The notes under the pieces were generated by a model. The model had not been told where the DNA came from, ran no database searches, and saw only the letters and a program-made list of their open reading frames with translations. Source: Mycobacterium bohemicum DSM 44277 (lineage in GTDB: Bacteria > Actinomycetota > Actinomycetes > Mycobacteriales > Mycobacteriaceae). Taken from it: a stretch of 64,000 bases of DNA. Location of the stretch: assembly GCF_001053185.1 (NCBI RefSeq), contig NZ_CSTD01000001.1:248001-312000 (forward strand), in the 5' to 3' direction. Made by a program: the position numbers and the translations under genes. Positions 8,458-17,658 of this stretch are shown here, in pieces; position 1 is the first letter of the stretch; each line of letters starts with the position of its first letter.

Positions 8458-9159
8458 GTGGTGCAGGCGCTGTTGTTCGACGTGCAGGGGACGGCGACGG
8501 ATTTTCACTCGACCGTCGCCGGCGAGGCGCGGCGCATCGCCGGCGACCGCTTTGCGGGTGCCGACTGGGACGCGCTGGTGCGGCGTTGGCGCGCAGGCTA
8601 TTTCACGGCGCTGGAGGCGTCACGACGGCGTCATGACGGCTGGGTGCCGGTGCACTGGGTGTACCGCGACGCGCTGGAGGCCGCGCTGGACGATTGCGAC
8701 ATCGCGGGCCTGTCGGGAGTAGAACGCGACGAGCTGACGCTGGCGTGGCGGCGCCTGCGGCCGTGGCCGGACGTGGTGCCCGGGCTGACCCGGCTCAAGA
8801 GCCGCCACACGCTGGCCACCCTGTCCAACGCCGACGTCTCGACGGTCATCGAGATCTCCAAGCGCGGGGGTCTGCCCTGGGACGCCGTCTTCGCCGCCGA
8901 GATGGCCGGGGTGTTCAAGCCCGACCCGGCGGTCTACCGGCTGGCCGCGACCTACCTCGGCCGCGAGCCCGCCGAGATCATGATGGTGGCCAGCCACAAG
9001 TACGACATCCGCGCCGCGGCCCGGCTCGGCTTTGCGACGGCGTTCGTCGCGCGCCCGCTGGAATTCGGGGTGGGCGGGGACGCCGACACGGCCTATTCGG
9101 ACGAGTTCGACGTCAACGCGTCCGACTTCGTCGATCTGGCAGAGCAACTCGGCTGCTAG
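8458..9159 (+). CDS. HAD-superfamily hydrolase (haloacid-dehalogenase type)
   Basis: A 233-residue HAD hydrolase. Motif I is [11 protein letters not shown] with the nucleophile Asp8; the second position is Gln, not the Asp of phosphatases, which points to a type II haloacid-dehalogenase-like enzyme. Motif II is TLSNAD and motif III the Lys in FKPDP, followed by [13 protein letters not shown] where phosphatases have a DD pair. Start GTG 8458 gives the usual position of motif I. Substrate unknown. Confidence 0.8.
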   Translation: MVQALLFDVQGTATDFHSTVAGEARRIAGDRFAGADWDALVRRWRAGYFTALEASRRRHDGWVPVHWVYRDALEAALDDCDIAGLSGVERDELTLAWRRLRPWPDVVPGLTRLKSRHTLATLSNADVSTVIEISKRGGLPWDAVFAAEMAGVFKPDPAVYRLAATYLGREPAEIMMVASHKYDIRAAARLGFATAFVARPLEFGVGGDADTAYSDEFDVNASDFVDLAEQLGC

Positions 9160-9596
9160 CGGCGGGCCGACCCGGTCAGGGGCTGGCCGGTGGCCGCCTG
9201 CAGGAGGCAGATCAGCGTGCTCGGGGTGGGGTTGGCCCCGGTGCGATCCTGGTTGGAGTCGATCAGGTAGGTGATCGACAGCGGGCTTCGGTCGACGGGC
9301 TGGCCGGTGTACGGCGCGAACGCCGCGGCGCAGTCCCGGTTGGCGACGGTGGCGATGGCCGTATCGACGGCCATCGGGGCGCGGCGGTACACCTCGGCCA
9401 GATGCGCCGTGCCGCAGTCGACCACGGTGACGGTGACCCGGCTCAGGTCGGCGGGCGGCAGGTCGGCCACGCAGTCGCCGACCTGCAGGTCGATCCATTT
9501 CTCGGTGTGCGAGCCCGGCGGGGAGGGGGCCGCGGCGGCCGGGCCGCACGGCGCGAGCACCAGGCACGCGGCCAGAGCGCACCACGCGTGACGCAT
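9156..9596 (-). CDS. Secreted protein, septum-formation-like domain
   Basis: A 146-residue exported protein with a signal peptide (about residues 1-23, ending PAAAA). The mature part has the pattern [23 protein letters not shown] and [10 protein letters not shown], with several conserved cysteines, as in the septum-formation (PF13845-type) domain of actinobacteria. The Cys in LAPCG has Pro before it and is a poor lipobox, so I favour a soluble secreted protein. It converges on the HAD gene, with 3' ends overlapping by 4 nt. Confidence 0.65.
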   Translation of the reverse strand: MRHAWCALAACLVLAPCGPAAAAPSPPGSHTEKWIDLQVGDCVADLPPADLSRVTVTVVDCGTAHLAEVYRRAPMAVDTAIATVANRDCAAAFAPYTGQPVDRSPLSITYLIDSNQDRTGANPTPSTLICLLQAATGQPLTGSARR

Positions 9597-9626
9597 CGCA
9601 GCCTCCTCGACCCCTCGCCGCGGAGT

Positions 9627-10175
9627 CTACGCGGAAGTCAAAGCGGGATCGGGCTTTTCCGACGACATCGACAGGAACCCCTTCAGGCAGCGGGCGGCCA
9701 GCCACCAGTTGGCCGGCCTGCGCATGTCCAGGCCGCCGAGCAGCTGCTTGATCATGGTCAGGGTGTCGAAGTAGATGCGTTCGCAGACAAGGGTTTCCGT
9801 CTCTTCACAGTCGCCGAAGACGAAGTAGGCGGTCATCCGGACCCGAAACCTGCTGCCGGTCGGCGGCACCTTGCCGAGATAGCCGCGGTGGGTGCCCATC
9901 AGCCAGAACTCGACGATCACCGCGTCGGCGCTGTGCCGCAGCGCGATGATCTCGTGGTCCTGGTCGGGAAACGCGGTGCGCGTATAGGTGTAGTAGGCGC
10001 GCACCGCCTCGTCGCCGTCGTGGACGACCATCTGCGGGATCAGCTCGTAGCGCGGATGCGGAAAGGTCGCCAGCACGTCGTCCCAATCCTGACGGACCTC
10101 GTCATGAAAGTGGTCGAGTACGAGCTTCTGCCGGGCGGCCAGCACCTCGGGCGCGGGAAACGCGGGAATGGTCAT
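9627..10175 (-). CDS. SnoaL-like protein
   Basis: A 182-residue cytosolic protein of the NTF2/SnoaL fold, by pattern: an N-terminal helix (VLAARQKLVLDHFHDEVRQD), then strands such as ELIPQMVVHDGDEAVRAYY, HEIIALRHSADAVIVEF and RVRMTAYFVFGD. Members are small hydrolases, isomerases or cyclases, or are catalytically undefined. ATG 10175 is used; the longer frame begins inside a palindromic repeat and would encode repeat sequence. Confidence 0.65.
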   Translation of the reverse strand: MTIPAFPAPEVLAARQKLVLDHFHDEVRQDWDDVLATFPHPRYELIPQMVVHDGDEAVRAYYTYTRTAFPDQDHEIIALRHSADAVIVEFWLMGTHRGYLGKVPPTGSRFRVRMTAYFVFGDCEETETLVCERIYFDTLTMIKQLLGGLDMRRPANWWLAARCLKGFLSMSSEKPDPALTSA

Positions 10176-10205
10176 GGGGGTGAGGGTAGCCCGCCGCGCC
10201 TCCGG

Positions 10206-10263
10206 CGAGCAGACGCAGAATCGCATGCCGATGCGCGCAATCATGCGATTCTGTGTCTGCTCG
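10206..10263. repeat. Palindromic repeat, copy 1
   Basis: Inverted repeat with 21-bp arms (10206-10226 and 10243-10263; the left arm starts CGAGCAGACGCAGAATCG), one mismatch between arms, 16-nt loop. Two further copies are at 30090-30147 and 31099-31156. It lies 42 nt after the cyp124 stop. It can form a long hairpin; a terminator or REP-like role is inferred. Confidence 0.9.
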
Positions 10264-10304
10264 CGCCGGGGAGGTGAGCGCCCAAGCCTCCGGGCCCGCG
10301 GCCG

Positions 10305-11603
10305 CTACCCCCGCGGCGGAGTCCAGGCGACCGGGAGCCGCTTGATCCCGTGAATGAACTGTGACAGCAGCCGGGCCGGTTCGGCCACCGCGACGATGTC
10401 GGGGATCTCGCGGCGCAGCTCGTCGAACGCGACCCTGATCTCGCGGCGCGCCAGGTTGGCGCCCAGGCAGAAATGGGCGCCCCCGCCGCCGAAGCCGAAG
10501 TGCGGGTTGGGATTCCGCGCGACGTCGAAAGCCCAGGGGTTGGCGAACTTCGACTCGTCGCGGTTGGCGGAGTTGTACCACAGCGCGGCCTTGTCGCCGG
10601 CGGCCAATTTCACGCCGCTCAGCTCGATGTCGCGGGTCAACGTCCGCCGCATGTAGACCACCGGCGAGGCCCAGCGCACGATCTCCTCGACCGCGCTCGG
10701 CGCCAGGGCGTCGAAGTCCGCCCACCACGTGTCGCGCTGCTCGGGATAGCGGGACAGGGCCAGCATCCCGTGGCTGATCGCGTTGCGGGTCGTTTCGTTG
10801 CCGGCCACCACGAGCAGGATGAAGAATGACGCGATCTCCGGCGACGACAGCCGTTCGCCGTCGACCTCGGCCTCAACCAGGCTGGTGGTCAGGTCGTCGT
10901 GGTGATTGACGCGGCGGTCCTCCGCCAGCGCGCTGGCGTAGGCACCGATGTCCATCGAAACCTGGAGGAACTCCTCGAAGTCGGTGGACAGGTCGGGGTC
11001 TCCGAATCCGAGGATCACGTTGGTCCAGTGGAAGATTCGCTGGTGATCTTCCTCGGGGATGCCCATCATGTCGCAGATCACCTGCAGGGGCAGCGGCCCT
11101 GCGAGCTCGCTGACCAGATCCGCCTGCCCGTCGGGATGCTGCGCGATCATCGCCGCGACCAGGCGGCGGGCCCGCTCGCGCACCGAAGTCTCGATGCGCG
11201 ACACCACCTTCGGGGTGAACGCCCGGCTGACGATCGAGCGCAGCCGCTGGTGCCGGGGGTCGTCGAGCACGATCATCGAGCCGAAGTACTCGGAGATCTC
11301 CGGGTTGTTGTCGCTGATGGTGATGTTCGGGCTGGAGCTGAAGATCTCCGGGTGCCGGCTGGCGAATAACACGTGGTCGTGCTTGGTCAGCGCCCAGTAC
11401 CCGCTTCCCGGTTCGAAGCCCTCGTACTCGATGGCGGGCCAGAACGAGATCGGCGCCTCCCGCCGCAGCGTGGCGAAGGTGGCGTCGCGGACGTCGTCGT
11501 CGGCGCCCCAGAACTCCAAGGACTCGAGATGGATGTCGGCGAGCGGGATCTCGGGCGGTGGCTCCCCGTTGGTTCGCGGCGCCAGTCCGGATCTGACGCT
11601 CAC
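10305..11603 (-). CDS. cyp124: Cytochrome P450 CYP124
   Basis: A 432-residue P450, near-identical in pattern to M. tuberculosis CYP124 (Rv2266), which omega-hydroxylates methyl-branched lipids and cholesterol-type substrates. Visible motifs are the I-helix LVVAGNETTRN, the ExxR in VEEIVRW, and the haem loop FGGGGAHFCLG with the Cys ligand. The GTG start at 11603 overlaps the TGA of the upstream MmpS-like gene (GTGA), so these are coupled; the longer frame to 11753 only antisenses that gene. It needs a ferredoxin and reductase, not adjacent here. A long palindrome follows the stop. Confidence 0.93.
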   Translation of the reverse strand: MSVRSGLAPRTNGEPPPEIPLADIHLESLEFWGADDDVRDATFATLRREAPISFWPAIEYEGFEPGSGYWALTKHDHVLFASRHPEIFSSSPNITISDNNPEISEYFGSMIVLDDPRHQRLRSIVSRAFTPKVVSRIETSVRERARRLVAAMIAQHPDGQADLVSELAGPLPLQVICDMMGIPEEDHQRIFHWTNVILGFGDPDLSTDFEEFLQVSMDIGAYASALAEDRRVNHHDDLTTSLVEAEVDGERLSSPEIASFFILLVVAGNETTRNAISHGMLALSRYPEQRDTWWADFDALAPSAVEEIVRWASPVVYMRRTLTRDIELSGVKLAAGDKAALWYNSANRDESKFANPWAFDVARNPNPHFGFGGGGAHFCLGANLARREIRVAFDELRREIPDIVAVAEPARLLSQFIHGIKRLPVAWTPPRG

Positions 11604-11944
11604 TGGGTGCAGATCGTTCGTGCGGGCGCGCCGGTGGCCGTCGCGTCCTTGACCGAGCGGCCGTCGAGAAGGATCCGGCACGTGACGCTGCCCGGGGCCT
11701 GCGCGCTGACCACGAATACCTGGCCGCCGAAACCGGTGAACTGCGCCGACCACGGCAGGGTTACGTTCACCGCGCGCTGCTGGCCGCTGTCGGTCTGATA
11801 CGAGATGAACTCGGCCACCGGGGAACTGCCGGTGACCTCATACCGAACCTGCGGGAAGTCGTTCGCCTGGGCCACGCCGCAGGCGTTGGCGACTGCGACA
11901 CCGACGGCGAACAGGATCGAGGGCGCCCTGAGATGACTCGTCAT
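11600..11944 (-). CDS. Secreted MmpS-like protein
   Basis: A 114-residue protein with an N-terminal signal or anchor (LFAVGVAVANACGVAQA), followed by an MmpS-type beta domain: VRYEVTGSSPVAEFISYQTD, LPWSAQFT and SVTCRILLDGRSVKD, with two cysteines likely bridged. MmpS proteins work with MmpL lipid exporters; no mmpL is nearby. It is wedged between the MFS transporter (6 nt before) and cyp124 (stop/start overlap), so the three appear to be one operon. Confidence 0.75.
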   Translation of the reverse strand: MTSHLRAPSILFAVGVAVANACGVAQANDFPQVRYEVTGSSPVAEFISYQTDSGQQRAVNVTLPWSAQFTGFGGQVFVVSAQAPGSVTCRILLDGRSVKDATATGAPARTICTQ

Positions 11945-11950
11945 AGTTCC

Positions 11951-13096
11951 TCATCGTGTCACCACGCGCCCGCGGACGGAAGCGCCGAGCAGCGCAACGG
12001 CGAACACCCCGCCGACCACGCCCGACACCAGCAGCGGCAGCCGCCCGTCGATGCCCCACAGGAAGCCGGCCCACAGCCCCGCGGCCAGCACCGCGAAGCC
12101 GCTCAACCCCTGAAACGCGCCCTGGGCGCTGGACTGCAGGTCGTGGCCGACAAGCGTTGAGACCCAAGCTTTCCCGACCCCGTCGTAGCAGGCGGTGAAC
12201 ATCCCGTACACCGCGATCAGCGCCCATGCGGCCGCCGTGCTGGTGGTGAGGCCCAGCCCGAGATAGCCGACCGAAAAGAACACCAGCCCGACGCCGTACG
12301 CGACGGGTCGGCCGAAACGGTCGGCCAGCACCCCGGCCGGGAAGCTCGCCGCCGCGTACACCACGTTGTAGCCGACGTAGGCCAGGATGACCCCGACCAC
12401 CGAGAAGCCGATCTCCTTCAGCCGCAACAAGAGCAGCGCGTCGGGGAAGTTGACGACGCTGAACGCGACCAGGAACGACACCACCTCCCAGTAGCGCCGC
12501 GGCAGTCGCCGGGTCCCGGCCAGTATCGAGGGCCGGCCCCCCCGCGGAACGTCTCGCGGCCGCTCACGAACCCACGCGATGAGCAGCACGCTGAGCACCG
12601 CGGGGATCACGGCGAGATAGAGCACCGGCCCGATCTGGTGATGGAACAGCTCGTAACCGGCCAGCCCGAGCAGCGGCCCGATCACCGCGCCCATCGTGTC
12701 CATCATGCGGTGGAACCCGAACACCCGACCGCGCTGGGCCGGCGCGACGCCTTCGGTCAGCAGCGCGTCGCGCACGGCGCCGCGCAGGCCCTTGCCGAGC
12801 CGGTCGACGACCCGCCCGACCAGCACCCCCGGCCACGCCCCGGCCGCCGCGACGATGACCTTGCCCAGCGCCGCCATGCCGTATCCCGTCGCTATCAACG
12901 GCCGGCGGGCGAATCGGTCGCCCAGCGGCCCCGACGCGATCTTGGTCAGCGACGCCGCGCCCTCCGCCGCGCCCTCGACCGCCCCGACCACCGCGGGCGG
13001 CGCGCCTAGGACCGCCGTGAGATAGATGGGCAGCAGCGGATACAGCAACTCGCTCGCCGCGTCCTGCAGCAGCGACACCAGCGACAGCACCCACAC
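11951..13096 (-). CDS. MFS transporter (Rv2265-like)
   Basis: A 381-residue major facilitator superfamily permease with about 11-12 membrane helices. The cytoplasmic loop GPLGDRFARRP and its second-half counterpart GVLADRFGRPVAYGVGL are MFS signatures, and RVFGFHRMMDTMGAVIGPLL matches drug-efflux-type members. It matches Rv2265 in position next to cyp124. First gene of a probable operon with the MmpS-like protein and CYP124; it is divergent from the gene at 13199, with about 100 bp between. Substrate unknown. Confidence 0.87.
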   Translation of the reverse strand: MWVLSLVSLLQDAASELLYPLLPIYLTAVLGAPPAVVGAVEGAAEGAASLTKIASGPLGDRFARRPLIATGYGMAALGKVIVAAAGAWPGVLVGRVVDRLGKGLRGAVRDALLTEGVAPAQRGRVFGFHRMMDTMGAVIGPLLGLAGYELFHHQIGPVLYLAVIPAVLSVLLIAWVRERPRDVPRGGRPSILAGTRRLPRRYWEVVSFLVAFSVVNFPDALLLLRLKEIGFSVVGVILAYVGYNVVYAAASFPAGVLADRFGRPVAYGVGLVFFSVGYLGLGLTTSTAAAWALIAVYGMFTACYDGVGKAWVSTLVGHDLQSSAQGAFQGLSGFAVLAAGLWAGFLWGIDGRLPLLVSGVVGGVFAVALLGASVRGRVVTR

Positions 13097-13198
13097 GTTT
13101 CGGGTCAGCCAGGCGGGGCGGGGGGGGACCCGCGAGATGCTAGCTGTCGCCGGTGCCGCGCGCTTAGGGTGAAGCGGGGGCCGGACGGAAAGGTGACG

Positions 13199-14275
13199 AT
13201 GACGTCAAAGCGTGTGGTGGTCTGGGGCACGGGGTTCGTCGGCAAGATGGTGATCGCCGAGATCGTCGAGCACCCACTCTTCGAGTTGGTGGGTGTCGGC
13301 GTCAGCAACCCGGACAAGGTCGGCCGCGACGTCGCCGACATCTGCGGGCTGCCGGAGCCGACGGGCGTCGTCGCGACCGACGACGTCGACGCCCTGATCG
13401 CCCTGAAGCCCGACGCGCTGGTGCACTACGGCCCGACGGCCATGCACGCCAAGGACAACATCGCGCTCATCACCCGGTTTTTGCGCGCGGGCATCGACGT
13501 GTGCTCGACGGCGATGACGCCCTGGGTGTGGCCGACGATGCACCTGAATCCGCCGAACTGGATCGCGCCCATCACCGAGGCCTGCGAGCTGGGGGAGTCG
13601 TCGTGCTTCACCACCGGCATCGACCCCGGTTTCGCCAACGACCTGTTCCCGATGACGCTGATGGGCCTGTGCTCGGAGGTGCGCCGCGTGCGCGCGTCGG
13701 AGCTGCTGGACTACACCAACTACGAGGGCGACTACGAAGTCGAAATGGGCATCGGCCGCGAGCCCGAATACAGCCCGATGCTCGAAGACTCCAACATGCT
13801 GATCTTCGCGTGGGGCGCCACCGTGCCGATGATCGCCCACGCCGCCGGCATCATGCTCGACGAGATCACCACGACCTGGGACAAGTGGGTGACGCCCACC
13901 GAACGCAACACCGTCAAGGGCGTCATCAAGCCCGGGCACGTCGCCGCGGTCCGGTTCACCATCAACGGGGTCTACCAGGGCGAGACCCGGATCCAGCTCG
14001 AGCACGTCAACCGCATCGGCCGCGACGCCGCACCCGACTGGCCGTCCGGCCACGACGACGACGTCTACCGCGTCGACATCGAGGGGACGCCCAGCATCTT
14101 CCAGGAGACCGCGTTCCGATTCACCGACGGCTCGGGCCGCGACGCGGCCACGGCCGGGTGCCTGGCGACCGGGATGCGGGCGCTCAACGCGGTTCCCGCG
14201 GTCAACGATCTGGGGCCGGGCTGGGTCACGCCGCTCGACCTGCCGCTGATCCCGGGTGCGGGGACGATCCGCTAA
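13199..14275 (+). CDS. Dihydrodipicolinate-reductase-like NAD(P)-binding protein
   Basis: A 358-residue oxidoreductase-like protein. It starts MTSKRVVVWGTGFVGKMVIA, a Rossmann GxGxxG, then an HPLFELVGVGVSNPDKVGRD segment as in the DapB-like N-terminal domain. Mycobacteria hold many such paralogues with undefined substrates, distinct from lysine-pathway DapB. No catalytic assignment is possible here. ATG 13199 is chosen because the Rossmann strand begins at once. It is divergent from the MFS-cyp124 operon. Confidence 0.8.
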   Translation: MTSKRVVVWGTGFVGKMVIAEIVEHPLFELVGVGVSNPDKVGRDVADICGLPEPTGVVATDDVDALIALKPDALVHYGPTAMHAKDNIALITRFLRAGIDVCSTAMTPWVWPTMHLNPPNWIAPITEACELGESSCFTTGIDPGFANDLFPMTLMGLCSEVRRVRASELLDYTNYEGDYEVEMGIGREPEYSPMLEDSNMLIFAWGATVPMIAHAAGIMLDEITTTWDKWVTPTERNTVKGVIKPGHVAAVRFTINGVYQGETRIQLEHVNRIGRDAAPDWPSGHDDDVYRVDIEGTPSIFQETAFRFTDGSGRDAATAGCLATGMRALNAVPAVNDLGPGWVTPLDLPLIPGAGTIR

Positions 14276-14380
14276 CCTCCCATAGCGCGCGTCCATGCCG
14301 CTCACAGCTGGCACCCAGCAACTGCTGAGATTGTCTATGGATTACGGCTGCGCGGATGCACATAAGCGGAGGTTGCACAC

Positions 14381-16009
14381 ATGACCGATGGAACGAGACC
14401 CGCGCTCGGCCTGTCGATCGGGGCGACCAACCTCGCGGCGGTCACGGCTGACAACGCCATCACCCGCAAGCCGGTCCTGACGCTCTACCGGCAACGCCCG
14501 CCGGAGGTTGGCGTGCCGGCGGAGAACCCCCGGCTCGGTGAGCCGGGACTGGTGATCGGCGACTTCGTGGACCGGGTGGGGGACCCGGCCGGGATCGTGG
14601 CGGCCGACGGGTCGGTGCACCGCGGCGAGGCGCTGATCGCCGACGCGTTGCGGGCTCTGGCGTACGCGGCCACCGACGGCCGCGCCCTGCCGGACCGCGT
14701 GGCCGTGACCTACCCCGCGCACTGGCCGTCCGCGGCGGTGGACACGCTGGGTGAGTCGCTGGGCCGGGTATCCGAATGGTCCAACCTGGCGCAGCCGCTG
14801 CTGGTGATCCCCGACGCCGCCGCGGCGCTGTTCGCCGCCCGCGCCCACCCCGGCATACCGGCCGCCGGCACCGTCGCGGTGTGTGACTTCGGCGGCAGCG
14901 GCACCAACATCACCCTGATGGAGGCGGCGGGCGACTACCGGGCGCTGGCGCCGACGGTGCGGCACCGCGATTTCTCCGGCAACCTGATCGACCAGGCGCT
15001 GCTGACCGCTGTGATGGCCAACCTGCCGGCCGGCGACCCGTACGACCGGCCCAGCACGCTGGCGCGCGGCTCGCTGGGCCGCCTGCGCGCGGACTGCCGA
15101 AGCGCCAAGGAGCAGCTGTCCGTGAGCGCGGTGGCCAGCCTGGCCGGGGAGTTGCCGAGCATGCACGGCGACTTCCGGCTGACCAGGAGCGAACTCGACG
15201 AGGTGATCCGCGATTCGCTGGATCGATTCCTGACGGTACTGCGAGAGACCTTGGATCGTAACGGCATTCGCGATCTTTCGGCCGTATTGGCCGCCGGCGG
15301 CATCGCCAACATTCCGGCCGTCGTCACCACGATGTCGGCATCGCTTCGAGTTCCGGTGGTCACGAATCCCCGCCCCCAGCTGACCCCGGCGATCGGCGCC
15401 GCGCTGCGAGCGGCACGCGGGCCCGACGCGGCCGCCACCACGATGGCCGGCCCCGCGCCGGCGAGGGAGACGGGGACCGCGACAGCCACTGCCCAAACCG
15501 CGGCGTGGCCGCGTCGCAGCGTTTCCCGGCCCGCGCCGGCCGACCCCGAGACCGCGATCCGCGCCGTGCCGCAAGCCGAGCCGGAATCTGTGCCCGAGCC
15601 CGAGCCCCCGCCCGAGCCCGGGCCGAACAGGACCCGGTGGCACCGACGGCTGCCGGCGACGGCGGCGATCGGCGGGTTGGTGGTTCTGCTGTTGGCCGGC
15701 GTCGCGGTGGCCGTCGCGCTGACCTCCGGTAAGCCCGGCACGCAGGCCACAACGACGTCGCCCGCCGCTGGCCCGCCGGCGATGACCGAAACCCCGGACC
15801 CCACGGTCCCGCCGGCCGTCCCGCAAGCGCACGCGCCCAGACCCGCGGCGCCGCTCGCGCCCAAGGCGCCGGCCGTCCCCCGGATCCCGGAGCTACCGCC
15901 CATCCCGGGCGTCAACGAACCGATCCCCGGATTGGACCGGCTCAACCAGATTCTTCAGGAGTTCATGGGCGGCGCAGGCCTCGGCGGCATCTTGCGCACC
16001 GGCCAATAA
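14381..16009 (+). CDS. Proline-rich membrane protein with Hsp70-like N-domain (Rv2264c-like)
   Basis: A 542-residue protein. Residues 1-350 resemble an Hsp70/actin-type ATPase domain: LGLSIGATNLAAVTADN near the start, TVAVCDFGGSGTNITLM as phosphate motif, and VLAAGGIANIPAVVTTM near the end. A Pro/Glu-rich linker follows (EPESVPEPEPPPEPGP), then one membrane helix (about 427-447, IGGLVVLLLAGVAVAVAL), and a Pro/Ala-rich tail outside the membrane. This matches Rv2264c. Function unknown; it may sense or act at the envelope. Confidence 0.82.
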   Translation: MTDGTRPALGLSIGATNLAAVTADNAITRKPVLTLYRQRPPEVGVPAENPRLGEPGLVIGDFVDRVGDPAGIVAADGSVHRGEALIADALRALAYAATDGRALPDRVAVTYPAHWPSAAVDTLGESLGRVSEWSNLAQPLLVIPDAAAALFAARAHPGIPAAGTVAVCDFGGSGTNITLMEAAGDYRALAPTVRHRDFSGNLIDQALLTAVMANLPAGDPYDRPSTLARGSLGRLRADCRSAKEQLSVSAVASLAGELPSMHGDFRLTRSELDEVIRDSLDRFLTVLRETLDRNGIRDLSAVLAAGGIANIPAVVTTMSASLRVPVVTNPRPQLTPAIGAALRAARGPDAAATTMAGPAPARETGTATATAQTAAWPRRSVSRPAPADPETAIRAVPQAEPESVPEPEPPPEPGPNRTRWHRRLPATAAIGGLVVLLLAGVAVAVALTSGKPGTQATTTSPAAGPPAMTETPDPTVPPAVPQAHAPRPAAPLAPKAPAVPRIPELPPIPGVNEPIPGLDRLNQILQEFMGGAGLGGILRTGQ

Positions 16010-16021
16010 AGCCGTTGGAAC

Positions 16022-16471
16022 TCAGTCCTTTTCGCCCTTGTTCTCCGAGGACGCGGCCTCGGCGAGCTTCTTGTTGAGCTCCTTGTCCTTCTCGATCTGT
16101 TCCTTTTTCTTCTCGTCGTTGCGGGCCTGGTCGGCCTCGGAGGAGTCGGCGCCGTCCGGCACCTCGTATTTGGGGTTGCCCTCGTCGTCGAGCCAGTCGT
16201 TGACGGCCGTCCCCGAAACCGTGCCGCCGGAACCCGGCAACACGATCGTGGGCTTTTCCTCGTAGGCGCCCATCATCTCGGAGGCCGCGTTCTTGGCGTT
16301 CTCGTCGACCTCCGGCATCTCCGGGAGCGAGCCGTCGGCCCTGCCGCTGTCGTGCTCGGTGGGTTTCGAGTTGTCCCTGGCACCGGCCTCGTCGTTGGCC
16401 TCGCGGTCGGCGTGTTGGGCGCCCTCGGGACCGTCCTGCCGGTCAGCCGCTTTGTCGTCCTGCACGGTCAT
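16022..16471 (-). CDS. Acidic, probably disordered hypothetical protein
   Basis: A 149-residue, highly charged protein rich in Asp, Glu, Lys and Ala with few hydrophobics, so probably largely disordered. A more ordered middle (KPTIVLPGSGGTVSGTAVND) precedes a charged helix ending KKLAEAASSENKGEKD. No signal peptide. I recognise no family. It converges with the Rv2264c-like gene. Confidence 0.65.
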   Translation of the reverse strand: MTVQDDKAADRQDGPEGAQHADREANDEAGARDNSKPTEHDSGRADGSLPEMPEVDENAKNAASEMMGAYEEKPTIVLPGSGGTVSGTAVNDWLDDEGNPKYEVPDGADSSEADQARNDEKKKEQIEKDKELNKKLAEAASSENKGEKD

Positions 16472-16547
16472 GACGTAACCCCCTCACAGTCGGCAGTTCC
16501 GACTTCTTCGGGGGTTACCCGGTGCGACCTTGTGCCGAAACTCGCGT

Positions 16548-17645
16548 TTAGGGCCGCTTGACCAGCACGACCTCGGCGAGGGGAATCCGCATCGGCTCCG
16601 GCGCGGCCGACAGCCGCTCGGCGATGGCGGCCTGCAGTCGCCCGGCGAACTCGGACGCCCGCGGATCCCCGGCGCCGCCGTCGAGCGCGCGCACCAGCGC
16701 CGGTGACAGCGACGCCCGCGCGAAGGCGGCCCACTGCGCACCGAAAGCGTCTGCGTCGGCGTCGTTTTGGAACCGCGCCCAGAAGCGGTCCTCGGCGAGG
16801 AAGGTGTCCAGGTGCTCGATCGTGAGCCCCTCGAAGCGGCCCTTGGGGGCAAAGGGGGCGCGGAAGTCCGCCTCGGTGCGCCCGACCGTCGGAATCGTCA
16901 TGCGCGCCAACTCGTCCCGACGCAGCAGGCCGTCGCGGACCTGGTCGTGCAGCGCGGCGGCGATCGCGTCCAGCAACGACGCGAAGCCGAACGCGCCGTC
17001 CTCGTCCACCCCCAGCGTCAGCACCACCAGCCGCCCCTGCGGAGCCAGCTCGCGGCCGCGGAACGCGACGAAGTTGTGCCAGTCCAGCGCGGCCTGGTCG
17101 GCGTAGGCCGCCCGGGCCGCGCCGTCGGCGCTGTGCGTGATGTGCACGTGATCGGCGAACTCGCGGGGGACCCGGCTCAGCCACTGCGTCGCCCACGACG
17201 ACCAGCCGAGGTTGACCGTCATGGCCGGCACGATCTGCCCGTAGAACGACCGGCCGATCGCCGAGGCGAAACTCGCGGTGTCCTTGTGCAGGTAAGAGTC
17301 CGGGTCCTCGTCCAGGGTGCGAAACAGCGCACTGAAGTCATTCTCGGGAATGTCGGTGTGCGCCACCAGGATTGCGTGGTCGTGGCGGGTGCGCCGGCGC
17401 AGCACGGCGATCGCCTCGGCCATCGGTCGCAGCGAGTTGTGCCCGTTGGCGGCGCCGTAGTCGGCGATGACGATCGGCTGCGGCGGCGTGGGCAGGGGCA
17501 CCTGTTCGGCCGCGTGCGTCAACGTCGCGATGGCCCGCGCCAGGCCGGCGGCCTGCAGGCGCGACGACTGGGTGTACGTCGGGCTGTCCGGCGACTCCGG
17601 CCGGACCACGACACTCGATTCGGGCATCCGAGGCTCCGGTGGCAT
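16548..17645 (-). CDS. SAM-dependent carboxyl methyltransferase (SABATH-like)
   Basis: A 365-residue methyltransferase. The N-terminal YTQSSRLQAAGLARAIATL followed by IVIADYGAANGHNSL is typical of the SABATH (salicylic acid/benzoate carboxyl methyltransferase) family, with the SAM-binding Asp-Tyr-Gly. The ILVAHTDIPENDFSALFRTL and FYGQIVPAMTVNLGWSSWA stretches match substrate-pocket regions of this family. The acceptor acid is unknown. ATG 17645 is chosen; the longer frame upstream only antisenses the neighbouring SDR. Confidence 0.82.
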   Translation of the reverse strand: MPPEPRMPESSVVVRPESPDSPTYTQSSRLQAAGLARAIATLTHAAEQVPLPTPPQPIVIADYGAANGHNSLRPMAEAIAVLRRRTRHDHAILVAHTDIPENDFSALFRTLDEDPDSYLHKDTASFASAIGRSFYGQIVPAMTVNLGWSSWATQWLSRVPREFADHVHITHSADGAARAAYADQAALDWHNFVAFRGRELAPQGRLVVLTLGVDEDGAFGFASLLDAIAAALHDQVRDGLLRRDELARMTIPTVGRTEADFRAPFAPKGRFEGLTIEHLDTFLAEDRFWARFQNDADADAFGAQWAAFARASLSPALVRALDGGAGDPRASEFAGRLQAAIAERLSAAPEPMRIPLAEVVLVKRP

Positions 17646-17658
17646 GGGCCGACGATAG

